Assembly (NCBI RefSeq): GCF_000243335.1
Contig: NZ_JH597773.1
Span: 765,989-829,988, forward strand
Length of the DNA stretch: 64,000 nt
Reading direction: 5' to 3'
Origin: Leptonema illini DSM 21528
GTDB lineage: Bacteria; Spirochaetota; Leptospiria; Leptospirales; Leptonemataceae
Numbering within the stretch: the stretch's first letter is position 1; the number at the start of each line of letters is the position of its first letter. Under the pieces are notes generated by a model. That model made no database searches, was not told the DNA's origin, and worked only from the letters and a program-made list of their open reading frames with translations. Both the position numbers and the translations under genes were made by a program. Positions 51,588-60,577 of the stretch are shown in pieces.

Positions 51588-52847
51588 CTACGCGCTTCTT
51601 CGCAGTCGACCTTCTTCGCGCAGATACTGGAACCGTCCGATCAGGTGCGCCCCGGCAAGCATCGCCTGCTCGCTGTGATACAACGCTCGCTCTTTATCAA
51701 AGCGTGACTTAAAGGCCCGCAGAGTCGCTTCATCCTCTATGCTCGCTATCATCGAGAGGAGATGAGGCAGGTTAAAGGTCGGTTTTTCATGTGACGGTTG
51801 CCACGCCTCCACGGCCTCGACAACGGGGGCGGCTGTCGTTGCACGCTGCTCTATCGAGTGCGATGCATGCCGTGACCTTCGCGGCATAACGTCTCGCAAC
51901 GCTTTCGCAGCCGCTCTGATATGAGCGGGCGTGGTGCCGCAGCATCCGCCGACGATATTCAGCCATCCCTGCTCGGCCATCGACCGGACAAGATCGGCGA
52001 ACTCCCCGGCCGATTGATCATAGGAGCCAAAGGCGTTGGGTAACCCGGCATTGGGATGCACGCTTACGCGAAACGTGCTCGCTCGATGCAGATCATGAAC
52101 AAACGGATAAAGCTCCTTCGCACCGAGAGAGCAGTTGAGGCCGACAGAGAAAAGAGGCGCATGCGAGATCGATATCAAGAAGGCCTCGATGGTCTGCCCT
52201 GAAAGGATACGTCCGCTTGCATCTGTAATGGTGCCCGAAACCATCACCGGATAACTTTTCCCTCTTCGCTCAAACGTATTCATCAGAGCATAGATCGCAG
52301 CCTTCGCATTGAGCGTATCGGTAACGGTTTCAAGCAGAAAGAGATCCACACCGCCATCAAGAAGGCCCTCTATCTGCTCCTGATACGCCTCTACCAGCTC
52401 ATCAAAACCTACCGATCTGTAGCCGGGATCGTTAACATCGGGAGAGAGCGAGCCCAGCTTCGTCGTCGGGCCCATAGCTCCGGCGACGAACACAGGCCTC
52501 TTATCAGCGGAACGCGCCGCTTCACGCGCAAGAATAGCTCCCTGCCGGTTCATTTCGTACGAGAGATGAGCCGTCTCATAGTCAGTCTGCGAGATACGAT
52601 TTGCTCCGAACGTGTTCGTTGATAGAATATCGGCGCCGGCCAGAACATACTCTTTATGGATTTGCAGAATGAGATCGGCCGCCGTCAGGCAGAGCAGATC
52701 ATTGTTCCCTTTCAGTTCGATACTATGGCCTTTTAACAGAGGACCGCGAAAGTCGTCTTCAACGGGGCCGGCCTGTTGAATCATCGTGCCCATGGCTCCA
52801 TCAAGGATGAGAATACGTTGATCGGCTTCAATTTCTATTCTATGCAT
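51588..52847 (-). CDS. Stand-alone homocysteine S-methyltransferase domain protein
   Basis: 419 residues. The first 320 match the homocysteine-binding barrel of MetH/BHMT: ILDGAMGTMIQQAG, ADILSTNTFGANRI, and the zinc cysteines in VGLNCSLGAKE and GGCCGTTPAHIRA. The other MetH modules (folate, cobalamin, reactivation) are absent; instead there is a 100-residue C-terminal extension rich in Arg/Ala with helical stretches. It may work with separately encoded modules or use another methyl donor. Confidence 0.88.
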   Translation of the reverse strand: MHRIEIEADQRILILDGAMGTMIQQAGPVEDDFRGPLLKGHSIELKGNNDLLCLTAADLILQIHKEYVLAGADILSTNTFGANRISQTDYETAHLSYEMNRQGAILAREAARSADKRPVFVAGAMGPTTKLGSLSPDVNDPGYRSVGFDELVEAYQEQIEGLLDGGVDLFLLETVTDTLNAKAAIYALMNTFERRGKSYPVMVSGTITDASGRILSGQTIEAFLISISHAPLFSVGLNCSLGAKELYPFVHDLHRASTFRVSVHPNAGLPNAFGSYDQSAGEFADLVRSMAEQGWLNIVGGCCGTTPAHIRAAAKALRDVMPRRSRHASHSIEQRATTAAPVVEAVEAWQPSHEKPTFNLPHLLSMIASIEDEATLRAFKSRFDKERALYHSEQAMLAGAHLIGRFQYLREEGRLRRSA

Positions 52848-52885
52848 GGCTTATCCTGCGTATCAAGGTAGCAGCAACACGTATA

Positions 52886-55093
52886 TCACGGCAATTCTAT
52901 TTTTCCCGCTATGAGCAGCTTGTTGAACTGATCGACGGGCAGAGGCCTCGCGAGAAAGAATCCCTGGCCGTAATCGCATCCCTGATCGATCAGGTAACGC
53001 AGCTGTTCGGCCGTTTCAATGCCCTCGGCGATGACGTCGCAGTTCAGGCTGTGTGCAAGGTCGATAATACTTCTCGATACCTCACGGCTCTGTGTTCCCA
53101 CGTCTGAACCGATGCTGCTTACGAAGCTGCGGTCGATCTTCAGAACGTCGAAGCGGAACTTGAGCAGATACTGTAACGACGAATAGCCGCTGCCAAGATC
53201 GTCCAGCAGCAGCCGGATGCCCATATCGCGTAGAAGCTGCAACACGGATAACGTTCGATCGGTGTCGCTCATCAGCACGCGTTCGGTAATCTCGAATTCC
53301 AGTAACGAAGGTGAGACGCCCGTTCCGGCAAGCAGGGCGCGCAGCTGACCGCCGAAGGCCGGATCCTGAAACTGTTTCACAGATACGTTGACGGCGATGC
53401 CTGGAGCGAATTCAAAGTTACGCTGCCAGCGAGCAAGCTGCTCGACGGCGCTTGACAGGGCAAATCCGCCGAGCGGATAAATGAGGTCGTTGCGCTCCGC
53501 CTCGGCGATGAACTTCTCGGGCGAAACGGAGCCCAGCCGCCTGTGATTCCATCGTAGAAGAGCCTCGGCCGAGACGATGCGGCCCGTTTTCAGCTCGACG
53601 ACGGGCTGATAATGCAGCTCGAATTCCGAGCCGCCAAGGGCGATGCTCTCGACCGAACGACGCAGATACGTACCGAACCGCATGCTTTCGCGCGCATCGT
53701 TCTGCATCTCTTCTGAGAAGAAGGCGAACTCGCCTCCGCCGTCCTGGGCCGAGGACCGCGCCCGCAGCTGCGCCATCTCGGCCGCCTGTAAGAGTTCTCT
53801 TGAATCCGAGCCGTTATCGGGATACACCGAGATGCCGGCCGAGGCCGTTACGTTTACGGCGCTGCCGCCGAATCCGTAGCTACCCTTCACCGAATGCAGG
53901 ATACGCGAAACAAGGCTGCTGATCTCGCCGGCGTTCTCCTCTTTTTCTATCAGGATCATGAATTCGTCGTTGCCAAAACGGGCCAGCGTATGCACGGGCG
54001 AAAGAACCCACTGAATGCGTTCGGCGACGCGTCGCAGTAGCTCGTCGCCGGTCTCATAGCCCGTTACCCGGCTGATCTCGGTGAAGTTGTCGATGTCGAC
54101 AAAGACGACGTAAAGCTTCGCTCGATCGTTACCCGCCTTCTGAATGGCATGTTCGAGTCGATCGAAGAAGAGAAAGCGATTCGGAAGGCCCGTAAGAGAA
54201 TCATAATAACGAAAGCGGTCGATCTGCTGTTCGTAATATTTTTCCAGCGTCATGTCTTCCATGGTCATGACGTAGTGCGTGATCAATCCGCGCGTATCGC
54301 GAAGCGAAGAGATGTTTATGCGAGCGGTGAAAAGCTCGCCGCCTTTTTTACGATTGATCAGCTCGCCGCGGTAGTTCTTTCCCTGCCCGATCGTCTTCCA
54401 GAGCTCCTGATAGACCGTCTCTTCTTCCATGCCGCTTTTTAATATACGCAGCGTTTCTCCGCGCGCCTCAACGGCAGGATACCCGGTTAACAGCGTGAAG
54501 CGGTCGTTCACATATTCAATGACGCCCTCGGCGCTTGTGATAACGCAGGCGACGGGACTCTGTTCCAGGGCCTTTGCAAAGAGCTGATTCTGTCTGAATA
54601 AATCAAGATGTAGCAGTCGCTCACGTAAGATCGTGATGCCGTAGCCGATCTCTTCGCCAAGCTCACGAAAGAACTGGCACTGCACTGCAAACTCGTAGCT
54701 TTCGGTGTCGATCGGCGTGTCGCTTTCGATCAAATAAACGGAATCCCGACGTTCAAGAGACGTCAGCGGAACGATAAAGCCGCTTCGATCCTGCCACTCC
54801 GCACTCTGCACCTCGCCTTCGAGGATCGCCCGATTCAACTCGGTCTCGATTCCAGCGGGGGGCCCCTGAAACGGCACGGCGAGGGCGCCCGTATAGGCGG
54901 CAAGCGGCTGCCAGCGGCCCTCTTCAAGGCGATAGGCAGACGCAGAGCGGTAACGCCCGGTCTGGACGAAAATCTTGCAGATCTGTTGCAGAAGCGACGT
55001 CTCGTTCTGCGCATACAGGATCGTCTGACGGCAAAGAGCCTGCAAACGCAGTCCCTGTTCCCCCAGCTCCCGCTCTTCCTCCGGAGCTCTCAT
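52886..55093 (-). CDS. PAS-GGDEF-EAL cyclic di-GMP signalling protein
   Basis: 735 residues, no membrane helix. A GAF-like N-terminus (about 20-170: ICKIFVQTGRYRSASAYRLE), a PAS domain (about 172-290: SPVACVITSAEGVIEYVNDR), a GGDEF domain (about 298-455) whose active-site loop reads FGNDEF rather than GGDEF, and an EAL domain (about 480-730) with EALLRW, FEITERVL, LLDDLGSGYSS, LKIDRSF and AEGIETAEQ. The EAL part looks complete, so phosphodiesterase activity is likely; cyclase activity is doubtful. Transcribed alone. Confidence 0.92.
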   Translation of the reverse strand: MRAPEEERELGEQGLRLQALCRQTILYAQNETSLLQQICKIFVQTGRYRSASAYRLEEGRWQPLAAYTGALAVPFQGPPAGIETELNRAILEGEVQSAEWQDRSGFIVPLTSLERRDSVYLIESDTPIDTESYEFAVQCQFFRELGEEIGYGITILRERLLHLDLFRQNQLFAKALEQSPVACVITSAEGVIEYVNDRFTLLTGYPAVEARGETLRILKSGMEEETVYQELWKTIGQGKNYRGELINRKKGGELFTARINISSLRDTRGLITHYVMTMEDMTLEKYYEQQIDRFRYYDSLTGLPNRFLFFDRLEHAIQKAGNDRAKLYVVFVDIDNFTEISRVTGYETGDELLRRVAERIQWVLSPVHTLARFGNDEFMILIEKEENAGEISSLVSRILHSVKGSYGFGGSAVNVTASAGISVYPDNGSDSRELLQAAEMAQLRARSSAQDGGGEFAFFSEEMQNDARESMRFGTYLRRSVESIALGGSEFELHYQPVVELKTGRIVSAEALLRWNHRRLGSVSPEKFIAEAERNDLIYPLGGFALSSAVEQLARWQRNFEFAPGIAVNVSVKQFQDPAFGGQLRALLAGTGVSPSLLEFEITERVLMSDTDRTLSVLQLLRDMGIRLLLDDLGSGYSSLQYLLKFRFDVLKIDRSFVSSIGSDVGTQSREVSRSIIDLAHSLNCDVIAEGIETAEQLRYLIDQGCDYGQGFFLARPLPVDQFNKLLIAGKIELP

Positions 55094-55339
55094 TCCACCC
55101 GCCTATCTCTTTTTTTCGCAGGGGCCGCTGTGCGACTCACTCGGTTGCATCTCATCCGCCTTTCAATCGGCTTCTATACTAAATGAGATGCATTCTTAAT
55201 CGGCATTGTGACGCTCCCCCTCTACCGGAACAATCCATTTTTTCGGAGTTCAGAAGGCATGAGAATTCACCGTTTGCCATCGCGGCAAACGGACCGGGAT
55301 TATCCGCATCTGCGAAAAAAAATTGACCGGAACGCGAAG

Positions 55340-56281
55340 ATGATGCATAGTTCAGGGATGAGCGCCCACGCAACCCTGCTTCCAACCGAAAAGATCCAGG
55401 CCATCGAATCGCCGCCCATGCTCTATAAACCGGCCACACCACTTGCCTGTACGGTGCTTCGCAACGAACGACTGACCCCCGAAGATTACAGCGAAGACGT
55501 GCGGCATATCGTCATTGATCTGCGCGACAGGGACTATGTATACGCCGAAGGCCAATCGATGGGCGTCATGGCGCCGGGAACAACGCCAGACGGTAAAGCG
55601 CATCGAGTGCGTCTGTACTCCATCGCCTCGCCGGGCGCCGGCGAGCCCGGCTATGAACGAGCCGTCGCTCTTTGTGTGAAACGGGTCGTTTATGAAACCG
55701 AAGAGCAACGGATGGAGGGTATCTGTAGTAATTTCTTATGCGATCTGCGCGAAGGCGACACCGTTCCCATCACAGGTCCGAACGGTAAAAACTTCGCCCT
55801 GCCCGCCGACGATGAAACCGATCTTCTGCTTTTCGGAACAGGCACGGGCATCGCTCCGTTTCGATCGTTTCTGATGAATCTGCATTCGCGACCGAAGCCT
55901 TACGGCGCGAACGTGCATCTCTTCTTCGGAAGCCGGCTGAAGATCGATCATATCTATGCCAACGATCTCAATGATGATCTTCTCAAGCACTCGCAGAACG
56001 AGCGTTTCCAGATTCACTCGGCGCTTTCGCGCGAGAATCCCGCACAAAAAGTCTATGTCGCCGACCTTCTCAAGATGAAGCAAGAACTGATCGAGCCCAT
56101 CCTCGATCGCAAGAACTTTGCCATTTATATCTGTGGACTCAAAGGAATGGAGAAAGGCATCGAGGCCTTCGTGCGCGACTATCTCTCACGAAAATCGGGC
56201 AAGACGGTCGAAGACGGCGAATGGGCCGAACTGAAAGAGTCGCTGAAAAAGGCCGGACGCTGGGCCCAGGAGGTTTACTGA
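55340..56281 (+). CDS. fpr: Plant-type ferredoxin-NADP reductase
   Basis: 313 residues from the ATG at 55340. FAD site RVRLYSIASPG, GICSNFLCDLREGD, and the NADP site LLFGTGTGIAPFRSFLMNL, with a tail ending RWAQEVY (C-terminal Tyr, as in plastidic-type FNR). Leptospiral FNRs of this type have been characterised. The start is uncertain: ATGs at 55259 and 55358 also fit; the core begins about 30 residues after 55340. It transfers electrons between NADPH and ferredoxin/flavodoxin. Confidence 0.9.
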   Translation: MMHSSGMSAHATLLPTEKIQAIESPPMLYKPATPLACTVLRNERLTPEDYSEDVRHIVIDLRDRDYVYAEGQSMGVMAPGTTPDGKAHRVRLYSIASPGAGEPGYERAVALCVKRVVYETEEQRMEGICSNFLCDLREGDTVPITGPNGKNFALPADDETDLLLFGTGTGIAPFRSFLMNLHSRPKPYGANVHLFFGSRLKIDHIYANDLNDDLLKHSQNERFQIHSALSRENPAQKVYVADLLKMKQELIEPILDRKNFAIYICGLKGMEKGIEAFVRDYLSRKSGKTVEDGEWAELKESLKKAGRWAQEVY

Positions 56282-56333
56282 CGCCCTGCGATCTATGTGC
56301 CCTCGCCTGTCGCCGATAGCGCACTGCGGGCCT

Positions 56334-57440
56334 TCAGGCCCGATCCTTGAAGTAATAGAGATCGACCTGCCCCTCAATGCCTTTCAGCTGCGTCTTACGA
56401 TGCATGATATCGACGGGCTCGCCTTCGGCCGATTGTTGATCGAGAAATCGTCGCAGCTCATGGCGAACCGCACCATCCTCAAAGATCTCTTTTGAAAAGC
56501 CCACGCTGTGGGATTGCACCTGCCCCTGAATGCGAGCGGCGATGTTAACCGAGTTGCCGAAGTAGTCGATACGATCGTTCAGGTTAACGACGATCACCGG
56601 TCCCGTATGCACGCCGACGCGAATCTCAAGATGCCCGGCCGGATCAAGACGCTCCGATCTGAAATCTCTGTAGATACGCAGGGCGGCCGCTATGGCGTCG
56701 GCAGGCGAGCGAAACGATGCCATAACGGCGTCGCCGATCGTCTTAACGACGACGCCTTTCTCGGCTTCGATATCGCGAAAGAGGATCTTGAAATGATTGC
56801 GTACGACGTTATACGAAACCGTATCGCCAAGGTCGGAGTACATCTTCGTCGATCCTTTAATATCGGTGAAAAGAAGGGACGCCCGCTCAATGCCGAGGCT
56901 TTCTTCGGCCGAAAGAACTTCTTCGCCGAACAACTCGCGAAAGACGGCGCTGTGAAGACAGTCCATGCCCGAAAGAAAGCGGTCGGGCATAGAGTAGCTG
57001 TTCTGCTTCACGGCCTCGATCATCGCCGACCGGTATTCCTCTTCGATTGAAGGAGGAAGAGCCACAACGGCCGGATGCACCGTAAAGGTAACCTCGACGT
57101 TTGAATCAAGCACGTTGCGAAAGTTCACGTCGCAGAGCGGACAGAATCCGGCGCCTTTTACCTCTCCAAAGTTATGCTTGAAGTCGGGCACGGCGTTACA
57201 GTGCGGACAGTGAAACTCCCACGATAAGCGAAAGATGCCGTCGGCCGTTCCATACAGAAAGAAATCGCGCACATCGTCCTTTGCGATCTGCAAGCCATCG
57301 GCCAGCTCAGCTGCATTGATACGAAAAAGCTCTGACGGCGTGGCCGACTCAAGAAAAGGAATGAGACGCTCCAGGGTAGCTTCGTAAAGGCCGTAGTGAC
57401 GGCTGCGTTTCAGGGCTTCAACAAGAGGGCGGTTCTGCAT
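56334..57440 (-). CDS. Class III adenylate/guanylate cyclase with zinc-ribbon N-terminal part
   Basis: 368 residues. N-terminal helical segment (about 1-75), then a Cys4 ribbon (FHCPHCNAVPDF ... GFCPLCDVNFRN, about 78-110), and a class III cyclase domain (about 188-340): SLLFTDIKGSTKMYSDLGDT and KTIGDAVMASF carry the two metal Asp, and FGNSVNIAARIQGQ the transition-state Asn/Arg. The product (cAMP or cGMP) is not fixed by sequence alone. No membrane segment, so it is a cytoplasmic sensor. Confidence 0.9.
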   Translation of the reverse strand: MQNRPLVEALKRSRHYGLYEATLERLIPFLESATPSELFRINAAELADGLQIAKDDVRDFFLYGTADGIFRLSWEFHCPHCNAVPDFKHNFGEVKGAGFCPLCDVNFRNVLDSNVEVTFTVHPAVVALPPSIEEEYRSAMIEAVKQNSYSMPDRFLSGMDCLHSAVFRELFGEEVLSAEESLGIERASLLFTDIKGSTKMYSDLGDTVSYNVVRNHFKILFRDIEAEKGVVVKTIGDAVMASFRSPADAIAAALRIYRDFRSERLDPAGHLEIRVGVHTGPVIVVNLNDRIDYFGNSVNIAARIQGQVQSHSVGFSKEIFEDGAVRHELRRFLDQQSAEGEPVDIMHRKTQLKGIEGQVDLYYFKDRA

Positions 57441-57582
57441 GAGTCATTCTCTTTCGCAAAGGATGGGCCATTTGTTTCACTGCACGCGGCAGTGGGGAGC
57501 ATTTTTTCAGGAAGAGCCCGAACCGTTTAACCGCAGAGGATGCGGGGGCGCGGAGAAAACCGTAATGGAGAGGACGCCGTTT

Positions 57583-58185
57583 TCAGGGCCTGCTCTGTTC
57601 TTTCTCAATAAAGCGCTGTACTTCAGGGTCATGAGGTTGCCTGCCGAGGTCGATTTCGGAGTAGAGGCCGTCCTGTTTGCGGATCAGTAAATATGGATCA
57701 TCTTCGCCGGCGTCGACGAGGATCAGATTGCCATGCGATGCAAACTGAGCAGGCTTTGCAATCACTCCTTCTTCTTTTTGCCAGGTCAGTAATCTGCCCG
57801 CCCCCCGCTGCATCTTTATACAGACAGAGCCGTCAATGGAGATAAACGCACAGTATGTTAGACTCTGATGATTCCCTGCGGTGGAAAAATCCGATCGCCG
57901 AGAGATATAAGCATCAAAGATCCACCCATATCGCTCCGTTTCTTCGCTTGCAAACGGCGTACTCGATTGCACATAGACGAAGATCCAGTGACCGACTCTG
58001 TTCTGAACCTCCTGCCGTCCCGGATCTCGATAGAGGAGCGCCACCTTGCTGGAAATCGGCAATGTTTTCAGAACCGCTCCACCAACGGACGGTGCTGCAC
58101 GCAATCGCACACCGTCTCCATTTAAATAAACATAAGCAAGACTCTTAACGCCCCCCCGGCACGAAATGATCGGAGGCCAGATCAT
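57583..58185 (-). CDS. SH3-like lipoprotein, C-terminal frame of a gene split at a G tract
   Basis: 200 residues from the first ATG in this frame, but the opening residues lie across the stop of the upstream ORF. From GGVKSLAYVYLNGDGVRLRA onward it is a bacterial SH3-like domain (about 15-90) with VRLRAAPS and SSKVALLYRD, followed by a 100-residue beta-rich domain. Removing one G from the seven-G run joins it in frame to the upstream lipoprotein signal, giving one coherent protein. Alone it lacks a signal peptide. Confidence 0.6.
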   Translation of the reverse strand: MIWPPIISCRGGVKSLAYVYLNGDGVRLRAAPSVGGAVLKTLPISSKVALLYRDPGRQEVQNRVGHWIFVYVQSSTPFASEETERYGWIFDAYISRRSDFSTAGNHQSLTYCAFISIDGSVCIKMQRGAGRLLTWQKEEGVIAKPAQFASHGNLILVDAGEDDPYLLIRKQDGLYSEIDLGRQPHDPEVQRFIEKEQSRP

Positions 58186-58396
58186 ACTCGATGCATCTGT
58201 CGCTCAGGTCTTTGCCCGAGTGAAATTCCGTCGAACACTGTTGCAGTGATTGGGGTATCTGTATTGCCACGGCTGCGACCTCTTGCACTTCGTCGTCCTT
58301 GCATGAGGTCAGGACAGCCAGGCATAAGACTATAAACCCCGCGATACTTCTATTCAATGCACTATTGTTGAACATTCCACTCATCATTCCGTTCAA
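58145..58396 (-). CDS. Lipoprotein N-terminal frame ending just after a seven-G tract
   Basis: 83 residues. The signal peptide ends in LAVLTSC (Cys32), giving a lipoprotein. The mature part is short and stops right after VPGGR, encoded by the G tract at 58151-58157. The stop is followed in the other frame by an SH3-like domain. It starts four bases inside the end of the nucleotidyltransferase gene (ATGA), so it is coupled to it. Confidence 0.55.
   Translation of the reverse strand: MNGMMSGMFNNSALNRSIAGFIVLCLAVLTSCKDDEVQEVAAVAIQIPQSLQQCSTEFHSGKDLSDRCIEYDLASDHFVPGGR
58151..58157 (-). repeat. Seven-G homopolymer tract at a frame switch
   Basis: Seven C on the plus strand (G on the coding strand). 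With seven G the lipoprotein frame stops three codons on; with six G it continues into the SH3-like domain. This could be a slipped-strand on/off switch, a true mutation or a sequencing error. Confidence 0.6.
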
Positions 58397-59187
58397 GCCT
58401 CTTGCCTCCCTGTCATCATTTCGGCGAAGAGGCGATTCAGATACTCCGGCTCGGGCTTCTCGCGCGGATCAAAGCCGCTGACCGATTCGCGAAAGTGTTC
58501 GAGTTGCCTTTCGATATAACGATTCAGGGGCTCGATACGGTCTTCTTCACCAAGCTCGTATCCCTGCTTCTTACGTTCGAGCAGCTCAATTACGGTAGAT
58601 TGCATCGACGGCTCAAGGGCGGCCGTTTCAAGCAGAATATCAAACTGTATAGGCGGGGCCTTTTTATACCGCTCAATGTAGGCACAGGCAAAGAGCGGAC
58701 GCAACACGTAGAAGTATTTCTTCACTTTCACCCTATCTCGCTTCAGATATTCGCGATAGTTGTTCTCGGCCATGTGCAGGTAATGATACACCGTCGCCAC
58801 CGGCGAGAAAAAGCGATCGAACGGTTCTTTCATGGCCTCAAGAAAAGCGGTATCGCTTCTGTAAACGATGGGCGAATGAAACCATTCAAAAAGCACGGGA
58901 TTTGACTTATTTAGAAGAAAGAGCATCTTGCGAAGATCCCATCCGCTGTAATCCATCTCATCGACGATCGGATACTCGATCACGTCACGACGCTGTAGCA
59001 CATCCAGATACCAGGGCATTCTATGCCTGTATATAAAACGAACATCATAATCGCTATCAAGCGAGGCAAAGCCCCAGGCGCGCGAACCGGATTCTACGGC
59101 CAGCAGGATTTCCACATCGTGCTCACACTCGACGTCGTGCAGGCGTCCCAGCACGACGTCGACGATTTCTCGAGAGACCGCTTCCAT
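58393..59187 (-). CDS. Predicted nucleotidyltransferase (RlaP/YcgL type)
   Basis: 264 residues from the ATG at 59187. The nucleotidyltransferase core is LLAVESGSRAWGFASLDSDY with the two Asp in DSDYDVRFIY, matching the DNA polymerase beta-like group of PF10127 (RlaP, linked in other bacteria to RNA repair). The rest is helical with WDLRKMLFLLNKSNPVLFEW. An ATG at 59256 would add 23 residues but lies beyond the divergent transporter start. It is followed with four-base overlap by the split lipoprotein. Confidence 0.85.
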   Translation of the reverse strand: MEAVSREIVDVVLGRLHDVECEHDVEILLAVESGSRAWGFASLDSDYDVRFIYRHRMPWYLDVLQRRDVIEYPIVDEMDYSGWDLRKMLFLLNKSNPVLFEWFHSPIVYRSDTAFLEAMKEPFDRFFSPVATVYHYLHMAENNYREYLKRDRVKVKKYFYVLRPLFACAYIERYKKAPPIQFDILLETAALEPSMQSTVIELLERKKQGYELGEEDRIEPLNRYIERQLEHFRESVSGFDPREKPEPEYLNRLFAEMMTGRQEA

Positions 59188-59254
59188 GCGACCAATCTTC
59201 GCGAAGAAAAACGGTTTGCAACCCTTAACAGGATGGCGCAACCTACCTGTGTCC

Positions 59255-60577
59255 ATGACATCGCAACAGCATACGCTTCTCGGGCATCCGGCCGGGCTTT
59301 ACGTTCTCTTTTTTACCGAGCTCTGGGAGCGTTTCTCGTATTATGGCATGCGGGCGCTTTTCACGCTCTTTCTTGTCGCGAAAACGACAGACGCCAATGC
59401 AGGCTTCGGATGGTCGCATGCCGATGCGCTCTCGCTCTACGGCTGGTACACGATGCTCGTCTATGTGGCCTCGATTCCTGGAGGCTGGATCGCCGATCGC
59501 TGGCTCGGGCAGAAGCGCACGGTCATGATCGGCGGAGCGCTGCTCTGTATCGGTCATGCGGTGCTTGCCCTGAATTCGGTTACGACCTTTTATCTCGGCT
59601 GCCTTTTTATCATCTGCGGAGTCGGATGCCTGAAACCGAACATCTCGACGATGGTGGGTGCCCTTTATGCGGCGAAAGATGAACGCCGTGATCTTGGCTT
59701 CTATATCTTTTATATGGGCATCAACATCGGCGGCTTCCTTGCTCCGATACTGTGCGGGTACGTCGGCGAAACGATCAACTGGCATTACGGCTTCGGCCTG
59801 GCTGCCATCGGCATGTTTCTCGGTCAGGCCGTCTATATATGGGGCCAGCGTTATCTGAACGGTGTCGGAGAGCGACCGCACAGGCTAACGGAAGCCGGCC
59901 CTCGACACAGGACGCCGCTCACGCAGACCGAGAAGGATCGCATCAAGGTCCTTATCGTCTCGTTCGCTCTGATCATCCTCTTCTGGGGAGCCTTCGAGCA
60001 GGCCGGCGGCCTCATGAATCTCTATGCATCCGAAAAAACGAACCGCAAGCTCGGATCGTTTGAGGTGCCGGCATCTCTCTTTCAATCGGTTAACTCATTC
60101 TTCATCATCACGCTTGCGACGTCGGTGGGCGCCTTCTGGTATCGACGCAAGCTGTCGGGTGGTGAGGCTTCGTCGCTTTTCAAGATGTCGGTGGGCCTGA
60201 TCATCATGGCGCTCGGCTTCGGCTTTATGTCGGCCGCCGCCGTCGAACATCGTATGCAAGGCGCCTCTTCCATGCACTGGCTTGTGCTCGCCTATCTCTT
60301 TCACACGGTCGGCGAACTCTGCGCCTCGCCCGTTTCGCTCTCTTTCATCACAAAGCTGGCGCCGGCGCGCTACGTATCGATCATCATGGGCCTGAATATG
60401 GCCGCCATGGGATTCGGCAACAAGCTGGCCGGCCTGCTCGGCGAACAGGCGCAGCAGTACGGCGATCTTTTTATTTTTACATCCATCGCCGTAATCTGGT
60501 CGTTGATCGGCCTGCTGGTCATCGCCCTCATGCGTCCGCTCAACCGCCTCGCTCACGGAGCGGAAGATTTAAGGTAG
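59255..60577 (+). CDS. POT-family proton:peptide transporter
   Basis: 440 residues, twelve to fourteen membrane helices. The POT proton-site motif ExxERFxYYG is in FFTELWERFSYYGMRALFTL; the second signature is GCGVGCLKPNISTMVGALY in modified form (ICGVGCLKPNIS). Imports di- and tripeptides with protons. The ATG at 59255 starts MTSQQHTLLGHPAG; a longer frame from 59186 is possible. It is divergent from the nucleotidyltransferase and overlaps the convergent next gene by nine bases. Confidence 0.92.
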   Translation: MTSQQHTLLGHPAGLYVLFFTELWERFSYYGMRALFTLFLVAKTTDANAGFGWSHADALSLYGWYTMLVYVASIPGGWIADRWLGQKRTVMIGGALLCIGHAVLALNSVTTFYLGCLFIICGVGCLKPNISTMVGALYAAKDERRDLGFYIFYMGINIGGFLAPILCGYVGETINWHYGFGLAAIGMFLGQAVYIWGQRYLNGVGERPHRLTEAGPRHRTPLTQTEKDRIKVLIVSFALIILFWGAFEQAGGLMNLYASEKTNRKLGSFEVPASLFQSVNSFFIITLATSVGAFWYRRKLSGGEASSLFKMSVGLIIMALGFGFMSAAAVEHRMQGASSMHWLVLAYLFHTVGELCASPVSLSFITKLAPARYVSIIMGLNMAAMGFGNKLAGLLGEQAQQYGDLFIFTSIAVIWSLIGLLVIALMRPLNRLAHGAEDLR

